Assembly: GCF_000802385.1 (NCBI RefSeq)
Contig: NZ_JTDN01000001.1
Span: 255,501 to 319,500 of the forward strand
Length of the DNA: 64,000 nucleotides
From: Croceibacterium mercuriale
GTDB lineage: Bacteria > Pseudomonadota > Alphaproteobacteria > Sphingomonadales > Sphingomonadaceae
Reading direction: 5' to 3'
In this document: one piece after another, positions 6,403 through 14,832 of the stretch
Layout of the letters: every line of letters starts with the position of its first letter
Numbering within the stretch: position 1 is the first letter of the stretch
Translations under genes and position numbers: made by a program
The notes under the pieces: generated by a model
Databases searched by the model: none
Told to the model about the DNA's origin: nothing
The model's input: the letters and a program-made list of their open reading frames with translations, nothing else

Positions 6403-8916
6403 TCAGGCACCGCCGGCTCGGACGGGCGGTGCGATCCGGGCCACTACTTCGTTGTAAAGGCGGAGTTCGCCGGGCATCGCCAACGTTACCGCCAGTCCAT
6501 AGGCAATAGGCTCGTCGATTATCGCCGCCTGATCGGGCTCGCGCTGCACTTTTAGCGCGACCGTCATGTTCGGCGTCACAGCAGGCGCTTGGTCGCCGGC
6601 CCAGACGCGTGTGAAGACTGTGCCCCGGTTTGTCTGGTTGCCGTCAGGCTGATTTGAGTGCGCCTTGATCGCCAGCGCCTCCGTCTCATCGGGGTCAAGG
6701 ATGCGCAACTTGCAGCTGCGATAGCTCTTGCGGCCGGGCGACACAGGCGTGAACCAGGCGAGCGTCGCCGCAAGAAGGTGCGGGCGCGCTTGACCGCCGA
6801 TCGCTGCCGGCACGGGCACCTCGATCGTGGCGGTGCGGTCGCGAGCGAGCATGCCCGTGGCGAAGAATGTTGCACGGTCGGCTGTGCAGGCCAGCGCCTC
6901 ATCTGCATCAACGCAACCAAAGCCCAAGAAGCGTCGAATATTATCTTTTTGCCGACTGGCTTGCCCGCGCCCAATCGGACCGATGGTCCGGCGGATTACC
7001 TCGGCCATGTCTTCTGGCCAGCGTGCGGGATGAATTAGCAGCGCTTTCAAGAGCACGGCCCGGTTGATCGATGGCAGGCGTAGAAACTCGTCTCCATAGG
7101 CCGCCTCCAGAGCATCGTGGATACGGTGGCAGGTACGAGACGCAAGCGCCGCTGCTGCACTGGTGCCGCTTGTATAGCCATCTAGGTCCTCTCGCCCTCC
7201 CGCTGGTGGTGCAGCGACACGCAAGCCGGCACCCCGCGCAGGTCCGCTTGAGCGAACGTCAATATGAGCGTGAGTGCGTACCACCCTGAGATGTTCTCGC
7301 GATCCGGGCATCAGGATGTCGGGCTTGACCGCGTTGGCAAAGCCGGGCCCCAATGCGCTCGACGGGTTTGCCATACGGCGTCCGGGGAAGGGGTCGACCA
7401 GAACACGGGCCAGCGCGCGATCTGCCGGGGAGACGGCATCGTCGTTGCAGGCGCCAACAGTGATCCCGTTGACTGTCTCAGCCGGGGAGAGCAGCCTTCG
7501 ATCTGCGGCGATGTTGTTGATGGCAGTGACCATTGCTGTCACCCGATCGGGCTCCGCAGCATCTTCAAAGGCAATGCTGTTCTGGTATGCTGGGACGCCG
7601 ATGTCGTTCGTCTGGTTACCGCCGCTAACGATGAAAAGCAGACCGAAGCGTTGAGCGAGGCGGTCAATTAGCCTTGCCCAAGGCGATAGCTGCCCGTGAA
7701 AGGGGCGGTGCGCATTGCCGAGCGAGAGATTAACGATGACCACGTCAGGGGCTGTTTCGCGTAGCTGAAGCACCGCAAGGTAGATCAGGTCGACTACAAG
7801 GCGATCGTGCGGGAAGGCATCGCCATTTCCCATGACGGGTATGACGTGAACACGACGCGGCAAGCTTGGCTCGCGTCGGTTGCGGTCACCATGTATAATT
7901 AGGGAGGCCATTGCTGTCCCATGGCGCCGCTGAGCAACAAGCGCGCCGGGTTCAAGATCAAACGTATCGTCCAGCGTGATATGGTCGACCAGTAGGCGAT
8001 GGCCGGCAACTGGCACGCCGTCGAGCAACGCAAGGATCGGCGTGCCGAGCGGACGCGCCTCGTGAGCGACAGGATCGGGGACAAGCGGTTCGTCAACTTC
8101 GATCCCGGTAGCAACGCTCTGCGGGCGAAGATAAATGACGGGCTCCAGCCCGGCTATTCCGCCCGGGCCGTGAGCCAAGACCTCCTGAATTGCCCACACC
8201 GGCAAATCGGCAAGTAACGCATGATAGGCGATTTCAGGAATACGAGCTCGGGAGACGACAAGGCCGCCCCGAGCTGCCACTGCGGCTGCCACGATTGCTT
8301 CGGCATCACGCGCGGCGGGTTCGCCGGCGCGGAACACGAGTTCGATCTCAAGCCGGATAAGGTCGTTATCTACAAGGCCCTCAATCTCGGCGGCCAGAAT
8401 GTCCGCATCATGTGGCTGCACGCGGTCGGCAGGCCCCCACGTTCTCAGGTCGCGGAGCCTCTCGAAAACGTCAGCCCACACGGTTTCACCGCGGACGAGC
8501 TGCCCGGCACGCCAGCGACGCCACATGGAGGCAATGTTCTGCAGCGCCACGAGGTCGGGAACCATCAGGTAGGCTACCGGGGCCTTGTCGTCTTCGTCGC
8601 CAGCGAGCTCTTCTTCGTCGACGAGCTCAAGACCAGCACGCCGAATAGCCTCAGCAAAGGGAGCAATCGCGCCCCGCACTTCGAAAACCAGAAGGCGTTC
8701 CGGCGCGAGCGCTGTTGGATCGGCCCGAAGCTCAAGTGCGCCACCGCCACGCGCCAACACATCAGCTAAGCGGCTGAACTTGGGTCCGATCCGTTGATCT
8801 TGGCGTTCAACAGCGAAACCGTCGGGCCGTGGCATGGCGCGGGCCACGCCAACAGCGCGCGGTCGATCAGCTTGTGGCGTCAGGCGTAGGAGGGGCTTGG
8901 TTGGGTCGCTCGGCAT
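6403..8916 (-). CDS. S8 (subtilisin-like) serine protease of an ATPase-protease pair
   Basis: An 837-residue protein with no signal peptide, so probably cytoplasmic. The first 280 residues are an uncharacterised amino-terminal region. The subtilase domain follows, with a complete catalytic set: Asp299 (LALLDGVPV), His332 (RRHGTAMAS), oxyanion Asn434 (IVSGGNQTND) and Ser586 (YTSGTSAAAA). About 200 residues after the serine form a beta-rich tail. The start overlaps the end of the upstream AAA+ ATPase gene by 50 bases in another frame; an internal ATG at 8835 is an alternative. A tight pair of AAA+ ATPase and intracellular subtilase in an island suggests a regulated protease used in biological conflict. 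Substrate unknown. Confidence 0.85.
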   Translation of the reverse strand: MPSDPTKPLLRLTPQADRPRAVGVARAMPRPDGFAVERQDQRIGPKFSRLADVLARGGGALELRADPTALAPERLLVFEVRGAIAPFAEAIRRAGLELVDEEELAGDEDDKAPVAYLMVPDLVALQNIASMWRRWRAGQLVRGETVWADVFERLRDLRTWGPADRVQPHDADILAAEIEGLVDNDLIRLEIELVFRAGEPAARDAEAIVAAAVAARGGLVVSRARIPEIAYHALLADLPVWAIQEVLAHGPGGIAGLEPVIYLRPQSVATGIEVDEPLVPDPVAHEARPLGTPILALLDGVPVAGHRLLVDHITLDDTFDLEPGALVAQRRHGTAMASLIIHGDRNRREPSLPRRVHVIPVMGNGDAFPHDRLVVDLIYLAVLQLRETAPDVVIVNLSLGNAHRPFHGQLSPWARLIDRLAQRFGLLFIVSGGNQTNDIGVPAYQNSIAFEDAAEPDRVTAMVTAINNIAADRRLLSPAETVNGITVGACNDDAVSPADRALARVLVDPFPGRRMANPSSALGPGFANAVKPDILMPGSREHLRVVRTHAHIDVRSSGPARGAGLRVAAPPAGGREDLDGYTSGTSAAAALASRTCHRIHDALEAAYGDEFLRLPSINRAVLLKALLIHPARWPEDMAEVIRRTIGPIGRGQASRQKDNIRRFLGFGCVDADEALACTADRATFFATGMLARDRTATIEVPVPAAIGGQARPHLLAATLAWFTPVSPGRKSYRSCKLRILDPDETEALAIKAHSNQPDGNQTNRGTVFTRVWAGDQAPAVTPNMTVALKVQREPDQAAIIDEPIAYGLAVTLAMPGELRLYNEVVARIAPPVRAGGA

Positions 8917-9898
8917 TCAGGATCTCAGGTGTCACGCGCTTCGTCCATAGGTCGAGTTCCATGGTGAGCGCGGCATCGACCGATACTTCGCCCAAACCGA
9001 GGATTTGGCGACGTCGTACATTTTGGCAGAAGTCGAGCGCCTCTGCATAGCTGACGTGACCAAGTTTGGTCGCGATCTTCGAAACAGAAAGGGCCGGTGC
9101 CACCTTCCAACCCGACATAATCCGGTCAAGGAAAACGGCAATCTCGGATCGACGTGGCGCAGGCAAGGCTAAACGCATCTGGAAACGCCGCCAAACGGCA
9201 CGGTCGAGAAGTTCACCGTGATTGGTTGCCGCGACCACCACGACATAGCTCGGCAGTTGGTCAAGCTGCATCAGCAGGAAGGACACCACGCGCTTGATCT
9301 CACCGGTCTCGTGCGTATCGCCACGTTCCTTTCCGATCGCATCGAACTCGTCGAAGAACAGGACGCTAGGCTGCGTTCGAACATAGTCGAACAGCTTGCG
9401 TAGGCGAGCATTAGTCTCACCCAGGTAACTGCCGATTAGCGCGTCGTAACGCACTACAAAAAAGGGAAGCCCGAGTCCTTCGGCGATAGCCTCGGCGAAT
9501 GAGGTCTTGCCATTACCTGGCGGCCCCGACAGCAGCACGCGGTGACGAGGCTCGAAACCGCTGGCCCGCAGCACGTCGGCGCGTCGGTGCTCCTCGATCA
9601 ATTGGCGGCCACTCTCGCCTGCCGGGAGCGGTAGGATCAGCTCGCCAAGGGAGAGACGCGCCTCAATCTCAAGGATCGCCTCACGGCCGCTCGCCGCATA
9701 AAGGTGCGGGGAAGCCGCGGTCAGAGCGGGCGGCGTCACCGGTACAGCGGAGAGTGCCCGCTGTATGCGATCAGCTACGATGTGATGGTTCTTGGCACGC
9801 TCGTCTGCTGCCAGCGCCTCGGCCGTGGACCGCAACGCGTCGCGGTCTCCGGCAGCCCCGGCGCGGACAAGGGAGACAAGAAGATCGCTGCGAGCCAC
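8867..9898 (-). CDS. AAA+ ATPase partnered with the subtilase
   Basis: 343 residues. The first 115 are a helical region without a known domain, followed by a classical AAA+ module: Walker A GPPGNGKTS with Lys131, Walker B VLFFDEFDAIG near residue 183, sensor 1 VVAATNH, and a putative arginine finger in RAVWRRFQMRL near residue 235. The fold resembles FtsH/spastin-type ATPases without their protease or membrane parts. It is the first gene of a two-gene operon, overlapping the subtilase gene, so the two probably form one machine in which the ATPase senses, unfolds or gates. The region upstream (9899-10005) is short and holds no gene. Confidence 0.87.
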   Translation of the reverse strand: MARSDLLVSLVRAGAAGDRDALRSTAEALAADERAKNHHIVADRIQRALSAVPVTPPALTAASPHLYAASGREAILEIEARLSLGELILPLPAGESGRQLIEEHRRADVLRASGFEPRHRVLLSGPPGNGKTSFAEAIAEGLGLPFFVVRYDALIGSYLGETNARLRKLFDYVRTQPSVLFFDEFDAIGKERGDTHETGEIKRVVSFLLMQLDQLPSYVVVVAATNHGELLDRAVWRRFQMRLALPAPRRSEIAVFLDRIMSGWKVAPALSVSKIATKLGHVSYAEALDFCQNVRRRQILGLGEVSVDAALTMELDLWTKRVTPEILNAERPNQAPPTPDATS

Positions 9899-10005
9899 GA
9901 GCTACCCTATCATCGCCTTCGAACCGGCGCGACGGTTATCAAGTCTGTTGCGAACATTGCGTAACCCGCATTGCTCCCCTTCAGACGCCCCGGTCTCGAA
10001 GTTGG

Positions 10006-10599
10006 TCATGCCGCCGTCGCCAGGACAGTCGTTTGACGCGCCAAGGTCCGGTACACGGTCGGCCGCGAGATGGAGAACAGCTCTGCCAGGTCGCTGATTG
10101 AGTAGTCGCCGGTATCGTACATCCGACGAAGCTCCTTCTGCTGGCGATCGGACAACTTCGGTTTCTTGCCGCGCAGCTTCCCCTTTGATCGTGCGACCGC
10201 CATGCCCTCACGGGTTCGCAGCCTAATGAGGTCCGCCTCGAACTCGGCAAACGTCGCCAGGATGTTGAAGAACAGCTTGCCCATTGGGTCCGCCGGATCA
10301 TGGATGCTGGCACCTAGCTGCAGCTTCACACCGCGTGCAGTCAGGCTGTCACCGATCGCACGTGCATCTGGAACTGATCGGGCGAGCCGGTCGAGCTTAG
10401 GCACCACCAACGTATCCCCACTTCGCACCGCCGCCAGCGCTTGGTCGAGACCGGGCCGATCCCGGTTCGTACCGGTGAAGCCCTTGTCAGTGTAGATACG
10501 ATCGGCCGCCACGCCCAACTTGAGCAAGGCATCCTGCTGAGCGGCAAGGTCCTGTTTGTCGGTCGAGCAGCGGGCATAGCCGATCAGCGTGTGGATCAT
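10006..10599 (-). CDS. Serine recombinase (resolvase/invertase family)
   Basis: 197 residues from the ATG at 10597-10599; the longer frame to 10641 lacks conserved sequence. The amino-terminal catalytic domain starts IGYARCSTDKQDL, with the nucleophilic Ser in RCST, and holds the expected DKGFTGTNRDRPGLDQAL and LVVPKLDRLARSV segments. After a long helix, the carboxy-terminal helix-turn-helix (ISDLAELFSISRPTVYR) is DNA-binding. Such enzymes resolve cointegrates of Tn3-type transposons or invert segments. No tnpA or clear Tn3-family ends are visible nearby, so it may be a leftover of a transposon or act on a res site in the region immediately upstream. Confidence 0.9.
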   Translation of the reverse strand: MIHTLIGYARCSTDKQDLAAQQDALLKLGVAADRIYTDKGFTGTNRDRPGLDQALAAVRSGDTLVVPKLDRLARSVPDARAIGDSLTARGVKLQLGASIHDPADPMGKLFFNILATFAEFEADLIRLRTREGMAVARSKGKLRGKKPKLSDRQQKELRRMYDTGDYSISDLAELFSISRPTVYRTLARQTTVLATAA

Positions 10600-10993
10600 G
10601 GGCCCAAGTGTAACGTATGAGGCCCCATCACTGCAAAACATATCGTACCAGCCTTCTGAGACTCATCGGGTGGCGCATTCCCGTGGGTCACCGACCAGGG
10701 TGGAGAGAGTACGCTGAACGATCCCCTTTCGTACATCGAGGCCGTTCCAATAAAGATGGCCGTAGTGCCTGTCAGCAGCAGGGTAGATGGACGGGCAGGC
10801 CGCGGCATCCGATCGCCGCAACCCTCGGTGCCCGTGGTTGGATCCTGCACGAGCCAAACGGTGGCAGCTGTACCCCCAAGCCCTTTGGAACCGGTCTAAT
10901 ATAAATGAACAATTGTAGATTGCAGAACCCGGCTCTGACCTCACCAGGTGAGACCGACTCACTGGGAACATCGAGCACGTGGAGTTGAAGGGC
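10600..10993. other. 394-bp stretch without a supported gene
   Basis: This lies between the recombinase start and the IS3-family left end. Short open frames exist on both strands, but none shows a recognisable motif together with a ribosome-binding site. The segment next to the recombinase start (about 10600-10650) is where a res or crossover site would be expected; short imperfect palindromic matches there (TAACGTATG, CATATCGTA) are too weak to assign. Confidence 0.35.
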
Positions 10994-11023
10994 TGAGTAG
11001 CCCCTAGATTTCTGGACGCCTTC
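10994..11023 (+). repeat. IS3-family left terminal inverted repeat
   Basis: Begins TGAGTAGCCCCTAGATTTCT and continues ten more bases. It matches the reverse complement of 12190-12219 at 29 of 30 positions; the difference is G versus A at the 21st base. Confidence 0.92.
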
Positions 11024-11049
11024 GATCCTAATTTTGAGGACAGGAGGCG

Positions 11050-11322
11050 ATGATGGGGAAGCCCAATCTCAGCGATGAGTTCAAGCGCGATGCGGTGGCC
11101 CAGATCACCGAGCGCGGGTATCCAGTAGCGGAATTCTCGCAGCGGCTCGGGGTCAGCCCGCATTCGCTGTATGCGTGGAAGCGGCAGCTGGCGAAGGTCG
11201 TATCCGGCGATGCTGGCAAGGATGCCGAGATCCGCCAGCTGAAGCGCGAGCTGGCCCGGGTGACCGAGGAGCGCGACATCCTAAAAAAAGCCACCGCGTA
11301 TCTCGCTCGAGATGCAAAGTGA
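11050..11322 (+). CDS. IS3-family transposase OrfA
   Basis: 90 residues. The amino-terminal helix-turn-helix (EFKRDAVAQITERGYPVAEF, then RLGVSPHSLYAWKRQL) binds the element ends. A leucine-zipper-like coiled coil follows (about residues 55-80, IRQLKRELARVTEERDILKK) and would mediate multimerisation. A run of seven A spans the two Lys codons at 11283-11289. Slippage by -1 there leads into the OrfB frame, giving SHRVSRSRCKVRYAF, which is how this family makes the OrfAB fusion transposase. A GGAGG Shine-Dalgarno precedes the start. OrfA itself looks intact. Confidence 0.92.
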   Translation: MMGKPNLSDEFKRDAVAQITERGYPVAEFSQRLGVSPHSLYAWKRQLAKVVSGDAGKDAEIRQLKRELARVTEERDILKKATAYLARDAK

Positions 11323-12202
11323 GATACGCGTTCATTGCCAAGCATCGCGATCGTTTTGGCGTGCGGGCAATGTGCCGCTGCCTTGCCGTGCAGCCCAGCG
11401 GTTTCTATGCCTGGCAGAAGAGCCCGCTTAGCCGGCGGGCTCGGGAAGATGCCCGGCAGACCGATCTGATCCGCAAGGCCTGGAACGACAGCGGCAAGGT
11501 CTATGGCTACCGCAAGCTGCACGATGACCTTCTGGATCACGGCGAGACCTGCTGCCCCAACCGCGTTGCGCGGTTAACCAGGCTGGCGGGTATCAGGGCC
11601 CAGGTCGGCTACAAGCGCCGGCCTGGCAGCTATGACGGCAAACCTTCCCTGGCGGTCGACAACACGCTGGATCGCCAGTTCGATGTGGCAGCGCCAGACC
11701 GGGCCTGGGTGACAGACATTACCTACATCCGCACCCTGGAGGGCTTTGCGTATCTGGCGGTCGTGGTCGATCTCTACTCGCGCCGCGTGGTGGGTTGGTC
11801 GATGCAGAGCCGCCAGACCACCGACGTGGTGCTGCAGGCGCTGCACATGGCGGTATGGCGGTATGGCGGCGCAAGCCGAAGCAGCGGGTGCTGATCCACT
11901 CGGACCAGGGCTCGCAGTTCACCAGCATGGACTGGGCAGCCTTCATCCGGGCTCACAACCTTGAGCACTCGATGAGCCGACGCGGCAACTGCCATGACAA
12001 TGCCGTCGCCGAAAGCTTCTTCTCCTCGCTCAAGCGTGAGCGCATCCGGCGACGGACCTACAAAACCCGCGAGGAAGCCCGGCAGGACGTGTTCGATTAC
12101 ATCGAGATGTTCTACAACCCGGTGCGCAAGCAGGTCAGGAACGGAATGCTGTCACCCGTCGAGTTCGAACGGCAGCGGATGTTGAAAGCGGAAGGCGTCT
12201 AG
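11319..12202 (+). pseudogene. IS3-family transposase OrfB, frameshifted
   Basis: The integrase-core half of the transposase. The first part (to about 11850) carries the HTH_21-like region and the first DDE Asp in WVTDITYIRT. The last part, in another frame, carries the second Asp in LIHSDQGSQF and the Glu in NAVAESFFSSLKRE. The break is an exact 8-bp tandem duplication at 11851-11866. Deleting one copy restores a continuous reading through ALHMAVWRRKPKQRV. As it stands the first frame ends at 11894, before the second catalytic residue, so this copy cannot make an active enzyme by itself. It could be mobilised in trans through its intact ends. Confidence 0.9.
11851..11866 (+). repeat. 8-bp tandem duplication that breaks orfB
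   Basis: CGGTATGG is present twice in a row (11851-11858 and 11859-11866). The extra copy shifts the frame by two and separates the two halves of the DDE transposase. It is most likely a replication-slippage event. Confidence 0.9.
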
Positions 12203-12219
12203 AAATCTAGGGGCTACTC
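12190..12219 (+). repeat. IS3-family right terminal inverted repeat
   Basis: Reverse complement of the left end apart from one base. It overlaps the last codons and stop of the orfB frame, as is common in this family, and finishes ...GGGGCTACTCA. Confidence 0.92.
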
Positions 12220-12315
12220 AAACAACATTGTCGATCATTGCTGCGAGGCCTGGAACAGGCTCAACCCTGGCGCATCATGACCATCGGCCGCGGCCAATGG
12301 ACGCGTGAGTTCTGA
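12220..12315 (+). pseudogene. 3' remnant of an IS630-type transposase
   Basis: Directly after the IS3 right end the sequence reads NNIVDHCCEAWNRLN, then after a small deletion and change of frame, WRIMTIGRGQWTREF and a stop. This is the usual carboxy terminus of IS630-family transposases (DHCCxAWN...WRIMSI). Only about 30 codons remain, with the frame broken near 12265, and nothing matching the body of such a transposase lies on the other side of the IS3 element. It is a degraded relic. Confidence 0.7.
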
Positions 12316-12331
12316 TCAATGCAGGTTGGTA

Positions 12332-12778
12332 TCAGATCACCTGGTGCGGGAACGCGGTCAGCACCTTCTTTCGAAGAGCAGCATTTTCCAACTCTAAGAC
12401 TGAAACTCTTCTAAGAAGCTCTTCATAGTGAACCTTGAAGGTATTCAGTTGCTGAAAGGCCAATGTCTCAGAAGGTCGCAGCTGAGAAGCGGAAGGGCGA
12501 GTGCCTGCCGGCTTACGTACTACAGCTGATTTTACTCGCATTCTTTTGACCCAAGCTTTAACTACGACCTGAAGCTCCTTATGTCCGGGGTTCTTAAGTG
12601 TCGACCGCCCGATCCCAGCTCTTGAAGCAAGCTCAACCATGGTCACTTGCCCCTTGTTTCTTGGATAATAGCCCTTTCTAAGGATTTCTTTTTCTATAAG
12701 GCGCATGGCCTTTGTCACCTTTGTAACCGTGGCTAGTTGCTCCTGTTGCTTCACTGCCCGAAGTTTGTCAGAGATCAT
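12332..12778 (-). CDS. Small HTH/coiled-coil accessory protein of the recombinase operon (TnpC / CDS3-like)
   Basis: 148 residues from the ATG at 12776-12778, which has a strong GGAGG site and overlaps the stop of the upstream recombinase (ATGA); the longer frame to 12826 has no such signal. Around residues 45-65 a helix-turn-helix is likely (VTMVELASRAGIGRSTL), and residues 110-140 form a coiled coil (YEELLRRVSVLELENAALRK). This layout is that of TnpC of Tn554 and the DUF6262-type proteins which accompany such recombinases and influence orientation or efficiency of transposition. Being fourth in the operon fits that role. It is basic and Lys/Arg-rich, so DNA binding is plausible. Confidence 0.7.
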   Translation of the reverse strand: MISDKLRAVKQQEQLATVTKVTKAMRLIEKEILRKGYYPRNKGQVTMVELASRAGIGRSTLKNPGHKELQVVVKAWVKRMRVKSAVVRKPAGTRPSASQLRPSETLAFQQLNTFKVHYEELLRRVSVLELENAALRKKVLTAFPHQVI

Positions 12779-14823
12779 CGTAGGTCCTCCAACAGGCGAT
12801 CTGCTTCTTCTTTCCCGGAAGTCCAAAGTCTTGCTATAAGGTGGTCAGGTATGTCAATCAAAGCCGCTTGTACTTGAGCGTTGCCTAACAACTCTAGCCG
12901 CAAATCCTCAAAGGGGTACAGCTGAGTCAATAGTTGTGCCTGCCACCATCGCCGCAGCAATGGGCCGGACGCTTTCATCTCATCAAGGATTTGAAATACG
13001 GCCCGTGTTCGATCGTGTCTGGCTGCAGCAAGTTCTAACCGGTGTAGACAGGAAACGCTACAGTTTCCGATGTCAGGTATTCCGATCGAGCGATTACACT
13101 CACCCCTCTGATTAGTCGTCTTGGTACACAAGACACCTTTACGAACAAGAGTCACTCGACCGTCTTGAGAAAGAAGCTTTGCCGCCTCTAACAACGAGCT
13201 GTTACCGAGCTCATCGTTAGCAGAACGGACCTTCAGCCGAGCAGCTAAGTGCGACACCTTATCTCGAGCTGCTCCACCATTACCATCGCTGTTATCGAAA
13301 GCGCTCTGGGCGATTGCTATCGCCGCTTCCTTGGTGATCTGTTGCATTTCTTCCTGCAGCAATGGATCAGCTAGTATATAATTCATTGTCATCTCAGGAT
13401 CACGATGCCCTAAGATGTCAAAAAGGATCTGGTTAGCGCCGACCAAGGAAAGTGCAGCAAGGCGAGCAACTGTCTTGCGCAATCGGTGACTGTGAACATT
13501 GCCACTGCATAAAGATGTGAGTGGCCCGCGACCAGGTATCACGATAGCATCGGTGAAAGCTGTGGGCTTGAGAAGTAACTTCTCTGTTGCATAAAGCCGA
13601 GATCTTTCTTGCCTAAAAGAGACAAACAGATGATCACCCGCAGGATCTAGTAGGCTCGCGATAACCTGCTGCTGTCGTATTGCTGCCACAGCAACGCGAG
13701 GGATGGGCCAATCCCTCTCTTCGAAAGTTTCGGACAATTTGAATGTATAGCCACGAACCAAACTAAGATCATCTAAAGTTCGCAAACATTCTCGCGGAAG
13801 TGATGCTAGTTCCCCGTTTCTCGGAGCCATGCACAAACCTAGAATTATGGCGTGTGAAGCTTGGATTTTAGCTGCAAGTTGTCTCAAGCTATCAGGGTCA
13901 AGATCAGACCAACGGTTTACTTCAATTATCTGGTATCTACCGTCCTTGTGCATCTTCAGCTTTATCGAGTACTTGAAAGACTGGTCAGTTGGAAGGGACG
14001 AGGTGACAAAGCTTTTGACATAGACGTCTCGCTGTACCTTTGCCTTCAATGGATTCGAGGTGGTAATCCTCTGCTCGCGGAGCTTTCGCAATCCGGCCCA
14101 GCAACGTAAAACATCAGGCCCCAAGACTTCCGCAAACCACAAAGCTGAATCGGCCAGGAGATAAGTGAAGTCATCGGAAAATGGCGCCCAAGTCCGACTG
14201 TCGGGGTTCTTGCCACTTTCGGGTGGAACCTTCGTAACATGCCAATCATCGAAACTGGAAGTCTGTGCCAAGGCGTTGAGACGAGGCGCTACACGCGCCA
14301 GGTCACTAGAATGCTCGTCTAAGACTTTACTCTTGAATTGGGAACCTAAGAGTGCTGCAAAGATGGGATCCCCATCTTCGCAGGTAGATTGAGCGGAGCC
14401 AAGGCCGGTAATCGAAAGCGCCGTCTTTGCGACGGCTAGCAAACCTCTAACATGCTGAGCCCATGATCCAGGCTGTGGCGGAGATTTAACCCGTTCTCTT
14501 AGCCTCAGGGTACGTGTGAACAGTAGAAAAGCCATTCGCTTCAATCGACGTAGCGCAAACTCCGCCCGTGGCTCGCTTCGCTGCCACGTTGTCGGAAGAC
14601 TTCTCGTGAAGTCAATCGTGCGCATACCGAGCCGGCGTTGTGGACCCCACGCTACCCAGGCGAGCGGCAGGACCCATATATCCGACGACATGGTATATTG
14701 AGGAAGCACCTCGACATCAGAGATAGACTCCCATGGAACTGTCCAGGTCTCAGATAGGACGTCAACTGAGTAAGAGGCGACAAAGTCCCTATGGCCAGGT
14801 GTTTGGATGATCTCGTTAATCAA
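12775..14823 (-). CDS. Large tyrosine recombinase (IntB / TnpB-like)
   Basis: 682 residues. The catalytic domain has the conserved set: Arg in MAPRNGELASL (about residue 333), the His-x-x-Arg box in HSHRLRKTVA (about residue 445), and LGHRDPEMTMNYI with the second His and the nucleophilic Tyr (about residue 480). The enzyme looks competent. After the Tyr comes a 190-residue extension with a Cys cluster (VLCTKTTNQRGEC...NCSVSCLHR) that could bind zinc. The first 250 residues are a long amino-terminal region without known motifs. It starts 9 bp after the previous gene and overlaps the next by four bases. Size and tail resemble TnpB of Tn554. Confidence 0.85.
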   Translation of the reverse strand: MINEIIQTPGHRDFVASYSVDVLSETWTVPWESISDVEVLPQYTMSSDIWVLPLAWVAWGPQRRLGMRTIDFTRSLPTTWQRSEPRAEFALRRLKRMAFLLFTRTLRLRERVKSPPQPGSWAQHVRGLLAVAKTALSITGLGSAQSTCEDGDPIFAALLGSQFKSKVLDEHSSDLARVAPRLNALAQTSSFDDWHVTKVPPESGKNPDSRTWAPFSDDFTYLLADSALWFAEVLGPDVLRCWAGLRKLREQRITTSNPLKAKVQRDVYVKSFVTSSLPTDQSFKYSIKLKMHKDGRYQIIEVNRWSDLDPDSLRQLAAKIQASHAIILGLCMAPRNGELASLPRECLRTLDDLSLVRGYTFKLSETFEERDWPIPRVAVAAIRQQQVIASLLDPAGDHLFVSFRQERSRLYATEKLLLKPTAFTDAIVIPGRGPLTSLCSGNVHSHRLRKTVARLAALSLVGANQILFDILGHRDPEMTMNYILADPLLQEEMQQITKEAAIAIAQSAFDNSDGNGGAARDKVSHLAARLKVRSANDELGNSSLLEAAKLLSQDGRVTLVRKGVLCTKTTNQRGECNRSIGIPDIGNCSVSCLHRLELAAARHDRTRAVFQILDEMKASGPLLRRWWQAQLLTQLYPFEDLRLELLGNAQVQAALIDIPDHLIARLWTSGKEEADRLLEDLR

Positions 14824-14832
14824 GGTGCGCCC

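Larger units (their letters stand above)
10994..12219 (+). mobile_element. IS3-family insertion sequence (defective copy)
   Basis: A 1,226-bp element with TG...CA ends and 30-bp terminal inverted repeats differing at one position. Inside are the two overlapping frames of an IS3-family transposase, in the +1 and -1 relation, with a run of seven A at 11283-11289 that fits a programmed frameshift. The second frame is broken by an 8-bp tandem duplication. The three or four bases outside the two ends differ (ggc on the left, aac on the right), so there is no target-site duplication. The right flank is an IS630 transposase remnant. Confidence 0.93.

Noticed and set aside
10596-10850. 84-residue minus-strand open frame between the recombinase and the IS
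   Set aside because: It has a hydrophobic stretch but no ribosome-binding site, no known family, and it overlaps the recombinase start region.
11851-11894. Programmed frameshift inside orfB
   Set aside because: The change of frame coincides with an exact 8-bp duplication and no slippery heptamer; the genuine programmed site is the A7 run at 11283-11289.
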